Part shown: positions 22,123-23,454 of the stretch, in pieces
How the letters are laid out: each line of letters opens with the position of its first letter
Position numbering within the stretch: position 1 is the first letter of the stretch
Translations under genes and position numbers: made by a program
IMG/VR virus record: IMGVR_UViG_3300044701_000916
Coordinates: 1 to 23,454 of that record
Length of the DNA: 23,454 nucleotides
Source: a virus
Reading direction: 5' to 3' (one strand)
The notes under the pieces: generated by a model
What the model saw: only the letters and a program-made list of their open reading frames with translations
Database searches by the model: none
Told to the model about the DNA's origin: nothing

Positions 22123-22137
22123 GGGGGTACAGGGGGG
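22123..22137 (+). repeat. G-run motif copy 2
   Basis: GGGGGTACAGGGGGG on the plus strand, similar to the minus-strand motifs at 16651-16666 and 23084-23099 but lacking two central bases. Noncoding location. Confidence 0.5.
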
Positions 22138-22198
22138 TGCCGCCCGTCCAGTTATAGGGACTCCTTTGGCGTGTGGCGGTCTGGGTCTGTTTTGGATA

Positions 22199-22222
22199 GG
22201 CTGTGTGACGTAGGTCACAGCC
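22199..22222 (-). terminator. Hairpin after the DUF6321-like gene
   Basis: GGCTGTG (22199-22205) and CACAGCC (22216-22222) pair over seven bases around TGACGTAGGT; a bulged alternative extends the pairing. It starts 12 bases after the stop of the minus-strand gene ending at 22234. No U-tract follows, so it is a candidate terminator only. Confidence 0.5.
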
Positions 22223-22233
22223 CGTTTGGGGGT

Positions 22234-22494
22234 TTAGCAGTCCCACTTTCGCAGGGCTAGGGCCTTGCGTGTTGGGCGTCCTTTGGAGTCTTTCATCGGC
22301 CCTGGCATGCCACCCATTCTGGCGCAGAACGATTTACGACGCGCTGCGGCCTTGGGTGACTTGGCGGCTTGTTTGCTGCTAACTGGCGGTTTCAGGTTCA
22401 TGCCTTGCTTCTTGGCTGAGGCACGGCCCTTGGCGTTCAATCCACCTTTAGGGTTCTTGCCTTCTTTGCGTTGCCATGCTGGTGTCTTAGCCAT
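22234..22494 (-). CDS. DUF6321-like small basic phage protein
   Basis: An 86-aa protein strongly matching my memory of the DUF6321 family of aquatic phages: MAKTPAWQRKEGKNPKGGLN, then a Lys/Ala linker, and RRKSFCARMGGMPGPMKD with a basic end. Function of the family is unknown to me; the very high Lys/Arg content suggests DNA or RNA contact, perhaps within the virion. The ATG overlaps the upstream stop by eight bases, with AAGGA six bases before it. Confidence 0.87.
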   Translation of the reverse strand: MAKTPAWQRKEGKNPKGGLNAKGRASAKKQGMNLKPPVSSKQAAKSPKAAARRKSFCARMGGMPGPMKDSKGRPTRKALALRKWDC

Positions 22495-22900
22495 TGGACT
22501 TCCTTGCTTTGCGGCCAGAAGCCTTGGCTGCAGGCGTGTTGGGTACGAACTGTTTACCAGCCCTAGTGCCGCGACGTTTCTTGTCGCTAGTGGCTCGGTA
22601 TTCGGCTGTACTTAGGGACTGGATGGCTTTCTTGGGCAGGTACCGTTCACCTGTGGCTTTGGGTCCCTGCGTGGACGGTTTACCCGACTTGGTTCCCCAG
22701 TCCTCTTTAGTCCACTTACTTAGCGACTTTTGTGATGCTGATTTGGGGCCGCTGTAGCCCCCGCCAGCCTGCTCATATAGTTGAGCCAATCGTTGTGCTT
22801 TACGGGCTGACCATTGACCGGGGTTACCGCCCTTGTTGCTGGCCATGACCTGTTTCTTTAACCGCTCCCGCAAAGCGGGGTTGCTGTAGTTACTTGGCAC
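22487..22900 (-). CDS. DUF5872-like basic phage protein
   Basis: A 137-aa Lys/Arg/Gly/Ser-rich protein with the DUF5872 pattern from memory: GGNPGQWSARKAQRLAQLYE, GGGYSG, SLSKWTKEDWGTKSGK, ERYLPKKA and GKQFV. The start is GTG 22900, overlapping the previous stop by 11 bases, with AAGG about nine bases upstream; a Met at residue 19 would remove part of the family's usual N-terminus. Function unknown. It occurs beside DUF6321-like proteins in phages as far as I recall, and both may coat or condense nucleic acid. Confidence 0.85.
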   Translation of the reverse strand: MPSNYSNPALRERLKKQVMASNKGGNPGQWSARKAQRLAQLYEQAGGGYSGPKSASQKSLSKWTKEDWGTKSGKPSTQGPKATGERYLPKKAIQSLSTAEYRATSDKKRRGTRAGKQFVPNTPAAKASGRKARKSNG

Positions 22901-23015
22901 GTTTACGTGCCTTAGAAGAATACTGGACTTTCATCCCTTTTTGGGCGGCAGCCTTTTTGGCGGCCGCCATCCCTTTGGGTGTGTACGCGTAGTGCTTTGA
23001 ACCAACCTTAGGCAT
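22890..23015 (-). CDS. 41-aa Lys/Ala-rich phage protein
   Basis: A 41-aa protein starting at ATG 23015 (AAGGG about ten bases upstream), beginning MPKVGSKHYAYTPKGMAAAK and ending in a basic tail. It looks like a short family seen in aquatic phages beside DUF5872-like genes. In-frame codons upstream extend into the hairpin region and are less likely coding. First gene of the three-gene basic-protein unit. Function unknown. Confidence 0.75.
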   Translation of the reverse strand: MPKVGSKHYAYTPKGMAAAKKAAAQKGMKVQYSSKARKRAK

Positions 23016-23036
23016 GTGATGTTTACCCTTTCTTTC

Positions 23037-23062
23037 GGGCCTTGTGATGTTATCACCGGCCC
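23037..23062. repeat. Interrupted palindrome in the divergent region
   Basis: GGGCC-TT-GTGAT-GTT-ATCAC-C-GGCCC: two nested arms with one uneven joint. It lies 22 bases upstream of the 41-aa gene. GTGATGTT also occurs at 23016-23023, and its complement AACATCAC at 23145-23152, so this may be an operator group; a leader hairpin is the alternative. Confidence 0.6.
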
Positions 23063-23083
23063 TCAAACAGTTTTCTTGCAACC

Positions 23084-23099
23084 CCCCCTATAGTCCCCC
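23084..23099 (-). repeat. G-run motif copy 3
   Basis: The minus strand reads GGGGGACTATAGGGGG within longer G7 runs on both sides. One mismatch from the motif at 16651-16666. It lies about 70 bases upstream of the minus-strand 41-aa gene, in the divergent intergenic region. Confidence 0.55.
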
Positions 23100-23102
23100 C
23101 CT

Positions 23103-23131
23103 TTGTAACATCGGGTGACAAACCCGATAAT
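23103..23131 (+). promoter_or_regulatory. Sigma-70-type promoter for the rightmost gene
   Basis: TTGTAA (23103-23108) and GATAAT (23126-23131) are separated by 17 bases and match four and five positions of the consensus hexamers. An inverted repeat ATCGGGT-GACAA-ACCCGAT (23110-23116 and 23122-23128) covers the spacer and enters the -10, a good repressor position. The ATG begins five bases after the -10 and has no ribosome site, so the transcript may be leaderless. Confidence 0.55.
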
Positions 23132-23135
23132 CTAC

Positions 23136-23454
23136 ATGAACGAAAACATCACAGCCCTAACACAAGACCACCAGCGGTATCTGGACTGGCTTTGTACCGC
23201 GCCAGCGGAGCGTCAGCCAGCCACCAAAAAAGCGATGGCTGATGCTCTGGGTGTTGACATCACAACGTTGCGTCGTTGGGAGAAGAAACCGTTCTTCAAG
23301 GAGGAGTGGCAGAAGCGGGTTGATGACATTCAGGGGTCGCCTGAGCGGACGCAAGCCTTGTTGGACACTTTGTACAAAAAGGCTTTGGATGGGGACACCA
23401 AGTCTGCCCAGTTGTATTTGCAGGCTACGAACCGTATGGCTCCGCCTACGGTTG
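23136..23454 (+). CDS. Terminase-small-subunit-like HTH protein, 3' end cut off
   Basis: From ATG 23136 the frame is open to the right edge, giving 106 residues. The N-terminal half has an HTH of the phBC6A51 type (KKAMADALGVDITTLRRWEK, then KPFFKEEWQKRVDD), followed by a helix (RTQALLDTLYKKALDGDTKS) and AQLYLQATNRMAPP, a pattern typical of small terminase subunits that bind packaging sites. It is divergent from the minus-strand block, as expected for the start of a packaging and virion operon. A general DNA-binding regulator is the alternative. No Shine-Dalgarno is visible. Confidence 0.8.
   Translation, partial: MNENITALTQDHQRYLDWLCTAPAERQPATKKAMADALGVDITTLRRWEKKPFFKEEWQKRVDDIQGSPERTQALLDTLYKKALDGDTKSAQLYLQATNRMAPPTV

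Larger units (their letters stand above)
21969..22198. other. Largest noncoding stretch, possible control or origin region
   Basis: About 230 bases between palindrome D and a hairpin, without a convincing gene on either strand. It holds a tandem 10-mer (22071-22090), a plus-strand G-run motif (22123-22137), GT-rich alternating sequence (22101-22117) and TTATAGGGACTCC near 22152. I see no tRNA. A promoter, replication origin or packaging signal is possible; none is shown. Confidence 0.45.

Noticed and set aside
21965-22246. Minus-strand 93-aa frame in the noncoding region
   Set aside because: Thr/Arg/Pro/Gln-rich, no ribosome site, and crosses the hairpin and G-run motif; judged noncoding.
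23084-23099. T7-like promoter core (CTATAGGG on the minus strand)
   Set aside because: Only the 3' half resembles it; the upstream recognition part is absent and no single-subunit RNA polymerase is in the window.

Overview
The window is phage DNA, most likely from a tailed double-stranded DNA phage of an actinobacterium or another aquatic bacterium. Direct evidence is tight gene packing, overlapping start and stop codons, a phage-type replication set, a partial terminase-small-subunit-like gene at the right edge, and small phage-only families (DUF6321-like, DUF5872-like). The host is an inference. GTG starts are frequent and Cys-rich zinc proteins abundant, but no host-specific gene is present. 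No portal, capsid, tail, large terminase or DNA polymerase gene lies in the window.

Layout. (1) Positions 1-10401, plus strand, form the end of a late virion module: a Gln/Ala-rich helical protein cut by the left edge, a 347-aa helical protein, a 2816-aa giant virion or ejection-type protein, and an M15 peptidoglycan peptidase, in overlapping or near-contiguous order. (2) Positions 10346-19355, minus strand, form a long chain of overlapping genes that is probably one polycistron. In transcription order it holds a class II glutamine-amidotransferase-like protein with a zinc-ribbon tail, small unknown proteins, a secreted lysozyme/transglycosylase-like protein, three small or medium putative zinc proteins, a Cas4/RecB-like nuclease, a DnaB-like ATPase, a one-TM microprotein, an AEP-type primase, a RusA-like resolvase, a second PD-(D/E)XK-like nuclease, a sigma-70 region-4-only protein and small unknowns. 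The chain ends tail-to-tail against the M15 gene, with a 56-bp overlap. (3) Positions 19391-21968, minus strand, hold separately controlled units: an amidoligase-like gene, a two-gene membrane/unknown unit and a 132-aa unknown. Each unit, and the amidotransferase gene, has a copy of the palindrome TTAGCG-N3-CGCTAA just upstream. (4) Positions 22234-23015, minus strand, hold three Lys/Arg-rich small phage proteins. (5) From 23136 a plus-strand gene runs off the right edge; it resembles a terminase small subunit and begins the next late block.

How it may work together. The minus-strand block supplies priming, unwinding, end processing, junction resolution and transcriptional regulation. The plus-strand genes supply packaging, ejection and wall degradation. 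The most unusual part is the pair amidoligase-like (19420-20877) plus amidotransferase-like (18408-19355). Both carry Cys-rich zinc-binding regions and both lie behind the same palindrome. Together they suggest a peptide or protein amide-modification system whose substrate is unknown. Three genes of 34-56 aa (13746-13850, 10897-11061, 12081-12251) were found by reading through gaps between larger genes.
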